Notes: a model not told the origin generated them from the letters alone. A DNA stretch of 64,000 bases from an uncultured Shimia sp. (GCA_937897325.1 CALCOY010000027.1:115568-179567); one strand, 5' to 3'; numbered from the stretch's first letter, positions 18,659 to 27,364 are shown. Numbers and translations are program-made.

Positions 18659-19516
18659 TCAGTTTGTACAGGGAATCGGCAGCTCAACCACTTCCGCCCC
18701 GCGGCGGACCCGTGTTGTGCAGATTTCTTCTGGCGCTTCTTCGGGTATGACTTCTTCCAACTGGATACCCAAGAGACTGCGTTGCGTCACCTCGATGCTT
18801 TCTGCAACGGTGTCATCGCCAGCACCGACCAGCGATAGAGACAGACGCCCCGTCGACTGTGCTTGCGCCAATGCTGCAACCTGTTGCGGCCGAACGGCGA
18901 CGGTAACCGTGCGCGCAATAATGGCACCTTCCAGATCACCGCCAGCGGTCTGGTCTACAGCGACGATCTGCACGGCAGCTTCGATCAAGCGCGTCACGTC
19001 GCCCTGGCCTGAAAGACGGCCTTGGTCGATCTGACCAGTCCAATAAACGTCAACCTTGTCGCCTGGCCGCAGAAACCCCGAAACACCACTGGAAACATCA
19101 ACGCTAATTGCGAATGCGCGCATCCCGCGCTCCAAGCGGGATGTTAGGCCCGCATCTTCACCAGGTTCAGTGACTTTGGATGCCAGAACGGCCTCGTCCT
19201 TTTCGGTGTGGCGTAGGATCAGCCGCCGTTCCTCGCCTTCCGTTGCAAAAAGAGGGTTCTCTCCGGTAAATGCCCCCTCGGGAATGGCATTCTCCGGCCA
19301 ATCAACGAGGCGAACATCCTCTTCTTTCAGTTCCTCACCGTACTTCAACGTTCGGGTGGTCACGAAAACGGGGATAGTAGGCACGATCTTGGCACGCTCG
19401 GCCCGTTCGTAGGCAAGCGCATTCTGATACTGCTCAATATAGCCTTTTGCCATGTAGACGGCCCCACCGGCCAATGCGATGCCCACCAACAGCACCAGTC
19501 CGAATACCATACGCAT
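18659..19516 (-). CDS. cpaB: Flp pilus assembly protein CpaB/RcpC
   Basis: A 285-residue periplasmic protein with one N-terminal membrane helix (about 5-22), a SAF domain around residues 45-115, and a RcpC-like region with GDKVDVYWTG. A pair of cysteines flanks the C-terminus (EEICTT and PIPCTN). CpaB binds cell wall or pilin and supports secretin function. It is followed by a terminator and preceded by the pilin genes. Confidence 0.93.
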   Translation of the reverse strand: MRMVFGLVLLVGIALAGGAVYMAKGYIEQYQNALAYERAERAKIVPTIPVFVTTRTLKYGEELKEEDVRLVDWPENAIPEGAFTGENPLFATEGEERRLILRHTEKDEAVLASKVTEPGEDAGLTSRLERGMRAFAISVDVSSGVSGFLRPGDKVDVYWTGQIDQGRLSGQGDVTRLIEAAVQIVAVDQTAGGDLEGAIIARTVTVAVRPQQVAALAQAQSTGRLSLSLVGAGDDTVAESIEVTQRSLLGIQLEEVIPEEAPEEICTTRVRRGAEVVELPIPCTN

Positions 19517-19651
19517 TTCGCTACCCCTCGGTCGATCACAGGCACTTCGAGCCTGAGCAATGTCTTCGGTAATCTATAAATAAATTGTGGCGAAATCAGG
19601 GACAGAAGGCCGAATTTCGGATTTTAGATCGACAAATGAGAAACATTTGTT

Positions 19652-19693
19652 GAAAAAGGAAAACCACCGCCGAAAGAGATCCGACGGTGGTTT
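19652..19693 (-). terminator. Rho-independent terminator after the first-proximal Flp pilin gene
   Basis: Stem AAACCACCG / CGGTGGTTT, extended inward by a G-U pair and two more pairs, then UUUUCCUUUUU on the minus strand. It lies about 20 bases past the 58-residue pilin stop and about 135 bases before cpaB. Confidence 0.85.
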
Positions 19694-19711
19694 ACCATTA
19701 CGATCGATGTT

Positions 19712-19888
19712 TCAGAATGTGAACGCTGTCATGAATGCAGCGACACGATCAGCAAGCCCAACACCGGCATCGCTCATGCCTGAGAATGCGGCAATGACCA
19801 AGCCCACAATCGCCGCCGTCAAAACCACCCAGTCCACTGTCACGGCCCCACATTCGCTGGACAGGAAAGATTTCACCTTTTGCAACAT
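19712..19888 (-). CDS. flp: Flp-family pilin (58 residues)
   Basis: A small gene encoding a 58-residue type IVb pilin. The N-terminus MLQKVKSFLSSECGAVTVDW is followed by a hydrophobic helix VVLTAAIVGLVIAAF. Flp prepilins are cut by CpaA after a Gly and next to the Glu-like/Val-Thr-Val segment; here the G-A-V-T-V-D-W segment matches the second pilin exactly. It carries a Cys just before the cleavage region and a C-terminus rich in Phe, unlike its neighbour. No strong ribosome site is visible. It has its own terminator downstream. Confidence 0.88.
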   Translation of the reverse strand: MLQKVKSFLSSECGAVTVDWVVLTAAIVGLVIAAFSGMSDAGVGLADRVAAFMTAFTF

Positions 19889-19920
19889 ACTACTACCTAC
19901 AGTTCAAAGCTTTGGGCCAA

Positions 19921-19952
19921 GCAAAAGGCCGCGCCCGGGATCGGACACGGCC
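19921..19952 (-). terminator. Rho-independent terminator after the leading Flp pilin gene
   Basis: On the minus strand an 11-base stem (with two G-U pairs) and a four-base AUCC loop is followed by UUUUGCUU. It starts 30 bases after the stop of the 64-residue pilin and lies before the second pilin gene. Confidence 0.8.
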
Positions 19953-19981
19953 CCTTGATCGTCTAGACGATGAGCTTAAAC

Positions 19982-20176
19982 TTATGGCTCGCCGATCTCG
20001 CCGACTGTCAGACCTTTCAGGTATGTGTCGGTGTTTTCTGTCAGTTTCGATGCGCCTGTTTCGATCGATGTATAGGCAGCAACCGCCAGGCCAACAACGG
20101 CAGCAGTCAGCACGACCCAGTCAACCGTGACGGCACCGTCTTCGTCTTTGCGGAAATTTTTGATGAACTTCATCAT
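19982..20176 (-). CDS. flp: Flp-family pilin (64 residues)
   Basis: A 64-residue type IVb pilin, probably the major one because it is promoter-proximal and has the better ribosome site (GGAGGG seven bases before the ATG). The leader MMKFIKNFRKDEDG is followed by AVTVDWVVLTAAVVGLAVAAY, then a hydrophilic tail ending LTVGEIGEP. CpaA should cut after Gly14. A second ATG directly follows the first. It is followed by a strong terminator, so most transcripts may contain only this gene. Confidence 0.92.
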   Translation of the reverse strand: MMKFIKNFRKDEDGAVTVDWVVLTAAVVGLAVAAYTSIETGASKLTENTDTYLKGLTVGEIGEP

Positions 20177-20534
20177 GGGATGTCCCTCCAGAGGATTACA
20201 CAGTTACAATTTACCTTGCCGTCCGTACTGGGCTCTCTCTCGCACACCCTGTCCGACTTGGTATGAACATATATAGCCCTTGGATTGGGGCATCATTTTG
20301 GCGCAGATTAAGGTTTTTCGGTTTTTGCGCGAAAATGAGGTTAAGAATTTTTCAAAGCACTGAAATATATGAGTTTTTACCTCTGACACCCTTGGCTAAG
20401 ACTTAGTAAACGGGTTTCCGGAGCCCAAATGTGGCAGCTTTGCCATTTTGTTTGCCCAACTTTTCTCGCTCTACCTCCGATTATCTGCGATATAACCGGC
20501 AACAGAATAAAGAATACGGTCGGGCAGGGCGAAA
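20177..20534. promoter_or_regulatory. Intergenic region upstream of the Tad cluster and the lytic transglycosylase gene
   Basis: 358 bases between divergent genes. The segment 20280-20400 is clearly richer in A+T than the surroundings, with several T-runs. A TATATA element lies at 20270-20275, about 95 bases before the pilin start, and could be a -10 box, but no convincing -35 box precedes it. Two short open frames cross this region but show no protein-like features. I take it as the control region for pilin and transglycosylase transcription. Confidence 0.5.
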
Positions 20535-21416
20535 ATGACAGGCAAATCAATCTATCTGCTGACATCGGCGGCGTGGTTATTGCTGATTCCAGTGTCCTTG
20601 GGCGCGCAAGACGCTCCCCCGTTCGAGAATTTCTCCGCCAAGCGCGTGACCCCCCCGAAGCCGGGTGTTGGAAAGCGGATCACAGTTCAGATTGATCCTG
20701 CTGAGGTTGCCGCCCGCCTTGAACGGGAACGGACGCGCCGAGATGCGCAGGCCCGCGCCCGAGCGGCGGAGCGGGAAGCCGAAGAAACGACTCCTGCGCC
20801 AGATGGCGAAGCGCCTTCAACGGCCTCACCCGGCCGCTACAGCTGGTTCTGGGATCAAGTGTCTCCGCAAATCGGCGGGACAGGTACCGCGCGGCTTGAA
20901 GCGGCGATGCTTGCCCTGGCGACGGGTGAGACGACTGTTCCGACCCCGCGGATGCAATCAATGCAAAACCTCGCACAGGCTCATGGGGTGGATATCCTGA
21001 AATCCACTGTGGGTACGTCTGTGTCCCCGGCGCTTGTTCTGGCGGTGATGATGGTGGAATCTGCGGGCCAGGTCACGGCAGAAAGCCCAGTTGGCGCGCA
21101 GGGCCTAATGCAGTTGATGCCAGCGACGGCGGAGCGTTTCGGTGTCACAGACAGGCTGGAGCCAACACAATCGATCAGCGGCGGGGTCAAGTATCTGAGT
21201 TGGCTGATGCGCGAATTTGGCGGCGATCCTCTGATGGTGCTGGCGGGCTACAATGCCGGAGAGGGTGCCGTGAAGAAGTACCAAGGCGTTCCGCCCTTCG
21301 CGGAGACAAGAGACTACGTGCCGAAGGTCCTGGCCGCCTTTCAGGTTGCCCGTGGACTGTGCCTGACGCCGCCGGAACTGATCAGCGACGGCTGCGTCTT
21401 TGCTGCCCTGAACTAG
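20535..21416 (+). CDS. Lytic transglycosylase (SLT domain) lipo- or periplasmic protein
   Basis: A 293-residue exported protein that cuts peptidoglycan glycan strands. The signal peptide ends near SLGA-Q (residue 24). A charged Arg/Glu/Ala-rich stretch (about 55-90) precedes the SLT domain, with catalytic Glu175 in the MVESAGQ motif, GLMQLMPAT at 190-198 and NAGEGAV at 240-246. Its location next to the pilus cluster and divergent from it suggests it could open the wall for Tad assembly; this is inference. Its stop shares CTAG with the convergent GNAT gene. Confidence 0.93.
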   Translation: MTGKSIYLLTSAAWLLLIPVSLGAQDAPPFENFSAKRVTPPKPGVGKRITVQIDPAEVAARLERERTRRDAQARARAAEREAEETTPAPDGEAPSTASPGRYSWFWDQVSPQIGGTGTARLEAAMLALATGETTVPTPRMQSMQNLAQAHGVDILKSTVGTSVSPALVLAVMMVESAGQVTAESPVGAQGLMQLMPATAERFGVTDRLEPTQSISGGVKYLSWLMREFGGDPLMVLAGYNAGEGAVKKYQGVPPFAETRDYVPKVLAAFQVARGLCLTPPELISDGCVFAALN

Positions 21417-21703
21417 ACGTTGAAGGCATCCGCCCATTCGGGATGTTTGCTACGCTGCGCGTTTACAAAGGGGCAAAGCGGCACGATCTTCCATCCCTCG
21501 GCGCGGGCATCCTCGACCAGACGGACGACCAAAGCCTGTCCCGCGCCAGATCCGCGCAAGGCGTCCGGGACGCCCGTATGATCTGCGATGCGGGTCTGGG
21601 GCGAGAGGATCGAATAGGTTAGTTCAGCCTCTACGCCGTTATGCAAAAGAACGTAGCGACCTTTAGAGCCGCTTTCCTCGCGGGTGATGTCGAACTCAGA
21701 CAA
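21413..21703 (-). CDS. Small GNAT-like N-acetyltransferase (YidJ/GCN5-related)
   Basis: A short acetyltransferase-fold protein of 96 residues with the [25 protein letters not shown] acetyl-CoA loop and the IVPLCPFVN segment typical of the small Gcn5-related family. The substrate is unknown. I prefer the TTG at 21703 because family similarity begins at SEFDI and AGGCG precedes it; an ATG at 21733 would add ten basic residues and overlap the upstream gene by 38 bases. It is the last gene of the CoA-transferase/LOV operon. Confidence 0.8.
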   Translation of the reverse strand: MSEFDITREESGSKGRYVLLHNGVEAELTYSILSPQTRIADHTGVPDALRGSGAGQALVVRLVEDARAEGWKIVPLCPFVNAQRSKHPEWADAFNV

Positions 21704-22322
21704 GTGTCGCCTGCGTGACGGCGCGCAATTCATCCCCGGTGACGCCGTCTGCCGTCTCGACGATCTGCAAGCCGCCTTCGACGACGTCCAGAACGCCCAT
21801 ATTGGTGATAATGCGGTCGACGACGCCCTTGCCCGTTAGGGGCAGGGTGCATTCCTTAAGAATCTTGCTGTCGCCATGTTTGTTGGTGTGATCCATGACC
21901 ACGACAACGCGACCAACACCCGCAACAAGATCCATTGCCCCGCCCATACCCTTGACGAGCTTGCCGGGGATCATCCAGTTGGCGAGATCACCGTTTTCCG
22001 CCACTTCCATCGCCCCGAGGATCGCCATGGCGATCTTTCCGCCGCGGATCATTCCGAAGCTTTGGGCGCTATCGAAATAGGCTGTCTGGGGAAGCTCTGT
22101 GATCGTCTGTTTGCCCGCGTTGATCAGATCCGCATCCACCTCATCCTCGGTCGGGAAGGGGCCCATACCGAGCATACCGTTCTCGGATTGAAGCGTGACC
22201 TCGATCCCTTCAGGGATGTAATTCGAGACAAGTGTTGGGATTCCGATGCCCAGATTGACGTACCAGCCGTCTTCAAGTTCCTGTGCGGCCCGCGCGGCCA
22301 TCTGATTGCGATCCCAAGGCAT
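21696..22322 (-). CDS. scoB: 3-oxoacid CoA-transferase subunit B
   Basis: A 208-residue beta subunit of a succinyl-CoA:3-ketoacid CoA-transferase, which activates acetoacetate or a related 3-oxoacid. The catalytic glutamate is E47 in SENG (46-49), and NLGIGIPT at 23-30 is typical of ScoB. The ATG at 22322 gives the usual [12 protein letters not shown] start and has a GAGG site; the frame opens with a TTG at 22337. The alpha subunit lies 1.5 kb upstream on the same strand, unusually separated by two other genes. Confidence 0.93.
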   Translation of the reverse strand: MPWDRNQMAARAAQELEDGWYVNLGIGIPTLVSNYIPEGIEVTLQSENGMLGMGPFPTEDEVDADLINAGKQTITELPQTAYFDSAQSFGMIRGGKIAMAILGAMEVAENGDLANWMIPGKLVKGMGGAMDLVAGVGRVVVVMDHTNKHGDSKILKECTLPLTGKGVVDRIITNMGVLDVVEGGLQIVETADGVTGDELRAVTQATLV

Positions 22323-22326
22323 TCCA

Positions 22327-22725
22327 TCAATCCTCAACTGGCAAAAGGTGGCGTTCGGCGAACACGTCCTTTGCGGTGAATACAGCGTTCAGTGCTGCCG
22401 GAAAACCGGCATAAACCGCCATTTGCATGATCGTTTCGACGATTTCCTTGGGCGAGGCCCCGACATTCAGCGCGCCATGCACATGAACCTTCAGTTGCGG
22501 TTGTGCATGGCCAAGAGTCGTTAGGCCCGCAATGGTAACAAGCTCGCGCTCGCGCAGATCAAGCCCGTCGCGCTGATAAATGTCACCAAAGGGAAATTCG
22601 ATGATGTAGCGCGCCAGATCGGGTGCGATATCTTTCAGCGCCTCGATCACCCGCTCGCCCTGTTCGCCGTCAATCTCTGCCAGCTTGGCATAGCCTTCGG
22701 CATACCTGTCGCGCGGTTCAGTCAC
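22327..22725 (-). CDS. Carboxymuconolactone decarboxylase family protein (AhpD-like fold)
   Basis: A 132-residue all-helical protein of the CMD family, with the [14 protein letters not shown] and [20 protein letters not shown] segments that mark the PcaC-like branch. It lacks a CxxC pair, so a peroxidase role of AhpD type is unlikely. GTG start with GGAG eight bases upstream. It ends four bases before the scoB start, so they are translated together. A link to beta-ketoadipate breakdown is plausible but not shown. Confidence 0.88.
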   Translation of the reverse strand: MTEPRDRYAEGYAKLAEIDGEQGERVIEALKDIAPDLARYIIEFPFGDIYQRDGLDLRERELVTIAGLTTLGHAQPQLKVHVHGALNVGASPKEIVETIMQMAVYAGFPAALNAVFTAKDVFAERHLLPVED

Positions 22726-22755
22726 GGTCGATACTCCATGGAAGCTTCGTAACGC

Positions 22756-23781
22756 CTACTCTGTCACGGATGCCCCGGCGGGCACGTCGATTGTGATGAA
22801 TGATCCTGCGGCGCCACGGCCAAGATGCAGGGTGCCTTCAAGACCTTCGATCAGGCCCGACACGATGCGCCCGCCCACGGTCGCAGGGTCTGGCCAGGCT
22901 TGGCTGAGGGGAATGCCGAGCCCGTCATCGGAAACGATCAGGCGCAGGCCGCCCGCACTAAGCTGGGACATTCGTACTTCGACCAGCCCTGTCTCGATCC
23001 GTTCAAAAGCGTGCTGAAGGGCATTCGTCATCAGTTCGGACAGGACCAGACCAACCCGTGTGGCTGTTTCAATCGGGACTTCCAGCGGTTCGATCTGTAA
23101 GGACACCCGAATGCCAGAACGTCCTTCGATATGCGCTATCGCCGCAGCCAGACGGCTTAGAAAGCTGCCCATCTGTATGCTGTCGCGGTTTGATTGCGCA
23201 TCGCTCAACTTCATCTCTTCGTACAAAAGTTGCAACGTCTCGATCCGGCGACTGAGTGCTGCAAAATCCTCTGGGACTGAAGTCGCGCCGGATTGCTGGC
23301 GGATCATGCCGATGATCATGGAAAGATCCGACTTTACCCGGTTCTGTATCTCCATCAGTTGGGCATTGACCTCTTCGGCCCGCCCGTTGATATCGCTCTG
23401 GCTCAGTTCCTTCTGGATCCCCATAAAGTATGTCGTGTTTCCCAGATCATCGGACAGAGGTGTGACGATCAGCCTATTCATAAAGCGTTCGCCATTGGCG
23501 CGGTAGTTTACAATGTCGACCGTGCAGCTTTCCTCATTCGCGATTGCCGTGCGCAGCTTGTCTACGTCCGTTTTGTTGGTTTCTTCACCCTGAAGAAAGC
23601 GGCAGTTCCGCCCGATTGAAGCAGAGCGGGCATAGCCTGTTACGCGAGTAAAGGCCTGGTTCACATAGACGATCGGATTATTTTCGATATGTGGATTGGT
23701 GACGATCATAGCCACCTCGGCGCGCGAAAATCCTTCGAACGCTTTGTCATCCTGCAGAAGCTCTTCAACTGTATCGGGCAT
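22756..23781 (-). CDS. LOV-domain blue-light sensor with HisKA_2-type kinase region (phospho-acceptor His apparently missing)
   Basis: A 341-residue soluble protein. Residues 15-125 form a LOV/PAS domain with the flavin motif GRNCRFLQG and photoactive Cys60. A coiled helix follows, then a HisKA_2-like helix at 141-160 (EIQNRVKSDLSMI). In this family the acceptor histidine precedes RxKN; here that position is Asn147. The ATPase domain looks complete: N-box ELMTNALQHAF near 249-259, DDGLGIP at 285-291 and GGRIVSGL at 303-310. It begins 11 bases after the scoA stop, so is read with the CoA-transferase genes. It may act as a light-controlled pseudokinase or ATPase. Confidence 0.9.
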   Translation of the reverse strand: MPDTVEELLQDDKAFEGFSRAEVAMIVTNPHIENNPIVYVNQAFTRVTGYARSASIGRNCRFLQGEETNKTDVDKLRTAIANEESCTVDIVNYRANGERFMNRLIVTPLSDDLGNTTYFMGIQKELSQSDINGRAEEVNAQLMEIQNRVKSDLSMIIGMIRQQSGATSVPEDFAALSRRIETLQLLYEEMKLSDAQSNRDSIQMGSFLSRLAAAIAHIEGRSGIRVSLQIEPLEVPIETATRVGLVLSELMTNALQHAFERIETGLVEVRMSQLSAGGLRLIVSDDGLGIPLSQAWPDPATVGGRIVSGLIEGLEGTLHLGRGAAGSFITIDVPAGASVTE

Positions 23782-23792
23782 GGGCCTTCGCC

Positions 23793-24488
23793 TTATGCTG
23801 CGCGTGTTGTCCGTTGTTCGATGCGTTTCTCGTGTTCACCCTGGATCAACCTATGGACGTAGATCCCAGGCAGGTGAATGTGATCAGGATCAAGGCTGCC
23901 GGTCGGCACGACTTCTTCCACCTCGACAACGCAGACCTTGCCGCACATAGCTGCGGGTGGATTGAAATTGCGGGCCGTCTTGCGGAAGATCAGATTGCCG
24001 GTTTCGTCCGCTTTCCAGGCCTTGACGATAGAAAGATCGGCAAAGATACCCTTCTCCATGATGTAGGTCTCACCGTCGAAATCGCGGTGATCCTTGCCTT
24101 CGGCAATGACCGTGCCGACTCCGGTTTTTGTGAAGAATCCCGGAATGCCACACCCCCCCGCGCGCATGCGTTCTGCGAGCGTTCCTTGCGGGTTGAATTC
24201 AAGCTCCAACTCCCCAGACAGGTATTGACGCATGAATTCAGCGTTTTCGCCCACATAAGACGAGATCATCTTTTTGACCTGATGGGTTTGCAGCAGAATG
24301 CCGATGCCGAAATCGTCGACGCCCGCATTGTTGGAGGCAAACGTCAGGTTCTTGGTGCCTGCGTCCTTGATCGCGTCCAGGAGCAATTCGGGAATGCCGC
24401 ACAGGCCAAATCCGCCGGAGGCAATGAACATCCCGTCGAACAAGAGGCCATCAAGCGCCTCTGCGGCCGAGCCGTAGACTTTTTTCAT
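23793..24488 (-). CDS. scoA: 3-oxoacid CoA-transferase subunit A
   Basis: A 231-residue alpha subunit with the GGFGLCGIP glycine-rich loop at 25-33, the SNNAGVDDFGIG segment, and the ARNFNPPAAM region typical of ScoA. Works with ScoB as a two-subunit enzyme. The ATG at 24488 has AGGAACG upstream and gives the normal MKKVYGSAAEAL start. It is the first gene of the five-gene group scoA, LOV protein, CMD protein, scoB, GNAT. Confidence 0.93.
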   Translation of the reverse strand: MKKVYGSAAEALDGLLFDGMFIASGGFGLCGIPELLLDAIKDAGTKNLTFASNNAGVDDFGIGILLQTHQVKKMISSYVGENAEFMRQYLSGELELEFNPQGTLAERMRAGGCGIPGFFTKTGVGTVIAEGKDHRDFDGETYIMEKGIFADLSIVKAWKADETGNLIFRKTARNFNPPAAMCGKVCVVEVEEVVPTGSLDPDHIHLPGIYVHRLIQGEHEKRIEQRTTRAA

Positions 24489-24664
24489 AGATCGTTCCTG
24501 CACATCGCGATTTTTCTTGCCTGTCCGCGTCCGGCTGCATTTGACGGTCTGGCAAATTGGCTCCCTTATCTCTGTTTCTTTGCAGAGAATTAGGTCTGGT
24601 TCAAGCAAATGCGATCAAAAAGTATACCGAAGCATACCATCTTTGGTCAAATTCGTCGGAGCAC

Positions 24665-24685
24665 CGGTTCGCGAAGTGCGAACCG
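24665..24685 (-). other. Hairpin directly after the topA stop
   Basis: An eight-base perfect stem CGGTTCGC / GCGAACCG with a five-base loop follows the topA TAG without a gap. No U-run follows on the minus strand, so it is at best a weak or Rho-assisted terminator between topA and scoA. Confidence 0.5.
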
Positions 24686-27364
24686 CTAGGAGGCCTTCTT
24701 CTTCCTTGGCGCGGCTTTCTTGCGCCCTCCGCCCTTTTTGGCGGCCCGTTCTGCGATCAGTTGCACTGCCAGGTCCATCGTGACCTCTTCGGGCTCAGTG
24801 CCTTCCGGCAGGGTGGCATTGATCTTTTCCCATTTGACGTAAGGCCCGTACTTGCCCTTCATGATATTGACTGGACCGCCATCATCCGGATGTTCGCCCA
24901 GCTCGCGCACCGGTTTCGCGGCTTGTCCGCGCCCGCCCCGGCTGGCCACTTTTTCGGCCAGCAACTGCACGGCGCGGTTCATACCTACGGTCCAAACCTC
25001 ATCGAGGTTTTCGAGGTTGGCATTGGTGCCCCCGCGATGCGAGGTGCTTTCGGCATGCTTCAGGTATGGTCCGTAGCGCCCGATATTGGCCCACACGGTC
25101 ACGCCATCCTCGGGGTGAGAGCCGAGTTCGCGAGGAAGGGACAGAAGTCTGACAGCGCGTTCCAGATCCAACTCTTCAGGGGCCCAGTCTTTTGGAATGG
25201 ATTGTCGTGGGGGTTTTTTGTTTTCTTCCGTCACCTCGCCGCGTTGCACGTAGGGACCGAAGCGTCCTTTGAAAACGCGGATCTCGTCGCCATTGTCCTC
25301 ACCAAGCATTTTTCCTTCGGGCGGTATTGCGCTGGCCTCGGCCTCCGGGTCGGGCGGGCCAAAGGGACGGGTGTAGCGACATTCGGGATAGTTCGAGCAG
25401 CCGATGAACGCCCCGCCAGAGCGCGCCGTGCGCATCGAAAGACGTCCTGTCCCACAATTCGGACAAAGTCGCGGATCGCCACCATCTTCCAACGGCGGGA
25501 ACAGATGCGGCTCCAGCACTTCGTTGATCTTCTCCAGCACTTCGGTGATCCGCAGATCTGCCGTTTCAGCGATTGCGGCGGAGAAATCGCGCCAGAACTG
25601 ACCAAGGACGTCCTTGTAGTTGCGGTCGCCTGCACTGACGTCGTCGAGTTGTTCTTCGAGGCCCGCAGTGAAATCATACCCCACGTAGCGACGAAAATAG
25701 TTTTCTAGAAACGCCGTTACCAATCGCCCCTTGTCCTCGGGGAAAAGACGGTTCTTATCCTTGCGGACATATTCGCGATCCTGGATCGTCGTGACGATGC
25801 TGGCATAGGTCGAGGGGCGCCCGATGCCAAGTTCCTCCATGCGTTTGACCAGCGTCGCCTCTGTGTAGCGGGGCGGCGGCTGGGTGAAGCTTTGCGTTGC
25901 CAGCACAGATTCGTTGGCCGACAGCACGGCTGCGCCGTTCTTCAGCATCTGCCCGGTATCGCCCGCATCGACCACATCGTCTGACTTGTTGCCCGCCTTT
26001 TCGTAGTCGGCGCGCAAAGAAGATGACGCGAACGCCGCCGTCTCGCCCACGCTCAGTTGCGGCAGGCGTTTGTCATCGTCATCCTCGGCCACGTCGTCGC
26101 GACCTTCCTCATAGATGCGGAGAAACCCGTCGAACAAGACGACCTGACCCGTCGCGCGAAGGCCCACTTGACTGTCCGCGCTGCCGATCTCGACCGTGGT
26201 GCGTTCCAGCCTCGCGGCCTCCATCTGGCAGGCGAGCGTTCGTTTCCAGATCAGGTCGTAGAGCTTGCGCTGATCCTCTTCGGTGACTTTGATTTGACCC
26301 GCATCGCGCGCCATATCGGTAGGCCGGATGCATTCATGGGCCTCCTGCGCGTTTTTGGCCTTGTTCTTGTAAGTCCGCGGCTTGTCGGGGACGTATTCGG
26401 CCCCATAGCGGTCCTTGATCGCATCCCGCGCCATGCTGACCGCCTCGGGTGCCATGTCGATGCCGTCGGTTCGCATGTAAGTGATCAGCCCAGCCTCATA
26501 GAGCCGTTGTGCCGTGCTCATGGTTTGGCGCGCACCCATCCCAAATTTGCGGCTGGCCTCTTGTTGCAAGGTCGAAGTCATGAAGGGCGGGGAGGGGTTA
26601 CGCGTGCCAGGTTTGGCCTCGACCGAGGTGACGCTCAGATCGCGGCTTGTGATGGCCTGCACGGCCAGTTCGGCTTGGGTCTCATCCGTTATATCAAAGC
26701 GGTCGAGCTTCTTGCCCGCGAGGGTGGTAAGCCGCGCCTCATATTCCTGACCACGTGACGACGTGAAGATCGCGCGGACCTGCCAGTATTCGCGCGGGCG
26801 AAATGCCTCAATCTCCATTTCGCGTTCGACGATCAGTCGCAGGCACACCGACTGCACGCGACCCGCCGATTTTGCACCTGGCAGTTTGCGCCACAACACC
26901 GGCGAGAGGTTGAAACCCACGAGATAGTCCAACGCCCGACGCGCCAGATACGCCTCGACGAGAGGCATGTCGACTTGGCGCGGATTCTCCATCGCCTCGG
27001 TTACAGCCGCCTTTGTGATCGCATTGAAGACCACGCGGGATACAGGGGTGTCTTTCTTGATGGACTTGCGTTTGGTCAGCGCCTCTTGCAGGTGCCAGGA
27101 AATCGCCTCGCCCTCGCGGTCAGGGTCGGTGGCGAGGATCAGTTCTCCGTCATCCTTCAGCGCATCCGCGATCGCCTTCACGTGCTTCTTGCTGTCGCTG
27201 GCGACCTCCCAGAGCATCTCGAATTCGTTGTCTGTGTCGACAGACCCGTCCTTCGGTGGCAGGTCACGAACGTGCCCGTAACTCGCCAACACAATGTAGT
27301 TGTCGCCCAGATACCTGTTGATCGTTTTGGCTTTGGCAGGGGATTCAACGACAACAACTGGCAT
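24686..27364 (-). CDS. topA: DNA topoisomerase I
   Basis: Relaxes negative supercoils through a Tyr-DNA intermediate. The protein is 892 residues. The Toprim motif DPDREGE is at 80-86 and the active tyrosine is Y296 in LITYMRTDG. A single four-Cys zinc ribbon (CPNCGTG, GCSNYPEC) is followed by several Gly/Tyr repeat units (RFGPYVQ, RYGPYLK, KYGPYVK) and a Lys/Arg-rich tail ending KKKAS, the usual alphaproteobacterial layout. The ATG at 27364 starts MPVVVVESPAKAK; the frame is open for 16 more codons upstream. Confidence 0.97.
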   Translation of the reverse strand: MPVVVVESPAKAKTINRYLGDNYIVLASYGHVRDLPPKDGSVDTDNEFEMLWEVASDSKKHVKAIADALKDDGELILATDPDREGEAISWHLQEALTKRKSIKKDTPVSRVVFNAITKAAVTEAMENPRQVDMPLVEAYLARRALDYLVGFNLSPVLWRKLPGAKSAGRVQSVCLRLIVEREMEIEAFRPREYWQVRAIFTSSRGQEYEARLTTLAGKKLDRFDITDETQAELAVQAITSRDLSVTSVEAKPGTRNPSPPFMTSTLQQEASRKFGMGARQTMSTAQRLYEAGLITYMRTDGIDMAPEAVSMARDAIKDRYGAEYVPDKPRTYKNKAKNAQEAHECIRPTDMARDAGQIKVTEEDQRKLYDLIWKRTLACQMEAARLERTTVEIGSADSQVGLRATGQVVLFDGFLRIYEEGRDDVAEDDDDKRLPQLSVGETAAFASSSLRADYEKAGNKSDDVVDAGDTGQMLKNGAAVLSANESVLATQSFTQPPPRYTEATLVKRMEELGIGRPSTYASIVTTIQDREYVRKDKNRLFPEDKGRLVTAFLENYFRRYVGYDFTAGLEEQLDDVSAGDRNYKDVLGQFWRDFSAAIAETADLRITEVLEKINEVLEPHLFPPLEDGGDPRLCPNCGTGRLSMRTARSGGAFIGCSNYPECRYTRPFGPPDPEAEASAIPPEGKMLGEDNGDEIRVFKGRFGPYVQRGEVTEENKKPPRQSIPKDWAPEELDLERAVRLLSLPRELGSHPEDGVTVWANIGRYGPYLKHAESTSHRGGTNANLENLDEVWTVGMNRAVQLLAEKVASRGGRGQAAKPVRELGEHPDDGGPVNIMKGKYGPYVKWEKINATLPEGTEPEEVTMDLAVQLIAERAAKKGGGRKKAAPRKKKAS

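Noticed and set aside
20204..20565. Two short minus-strand frames in the gap upstream of the pilin genes
   Set aside because: They lie in an A+T-rich control region, lack ribosome sites and resemble no known protein.
24557..25708. Long plus-strand frame opposite topA
   Set aside because: Antisense to the conserved C-terminal part of topA; translated sequence is His/Arg-rich and protein-unlike.
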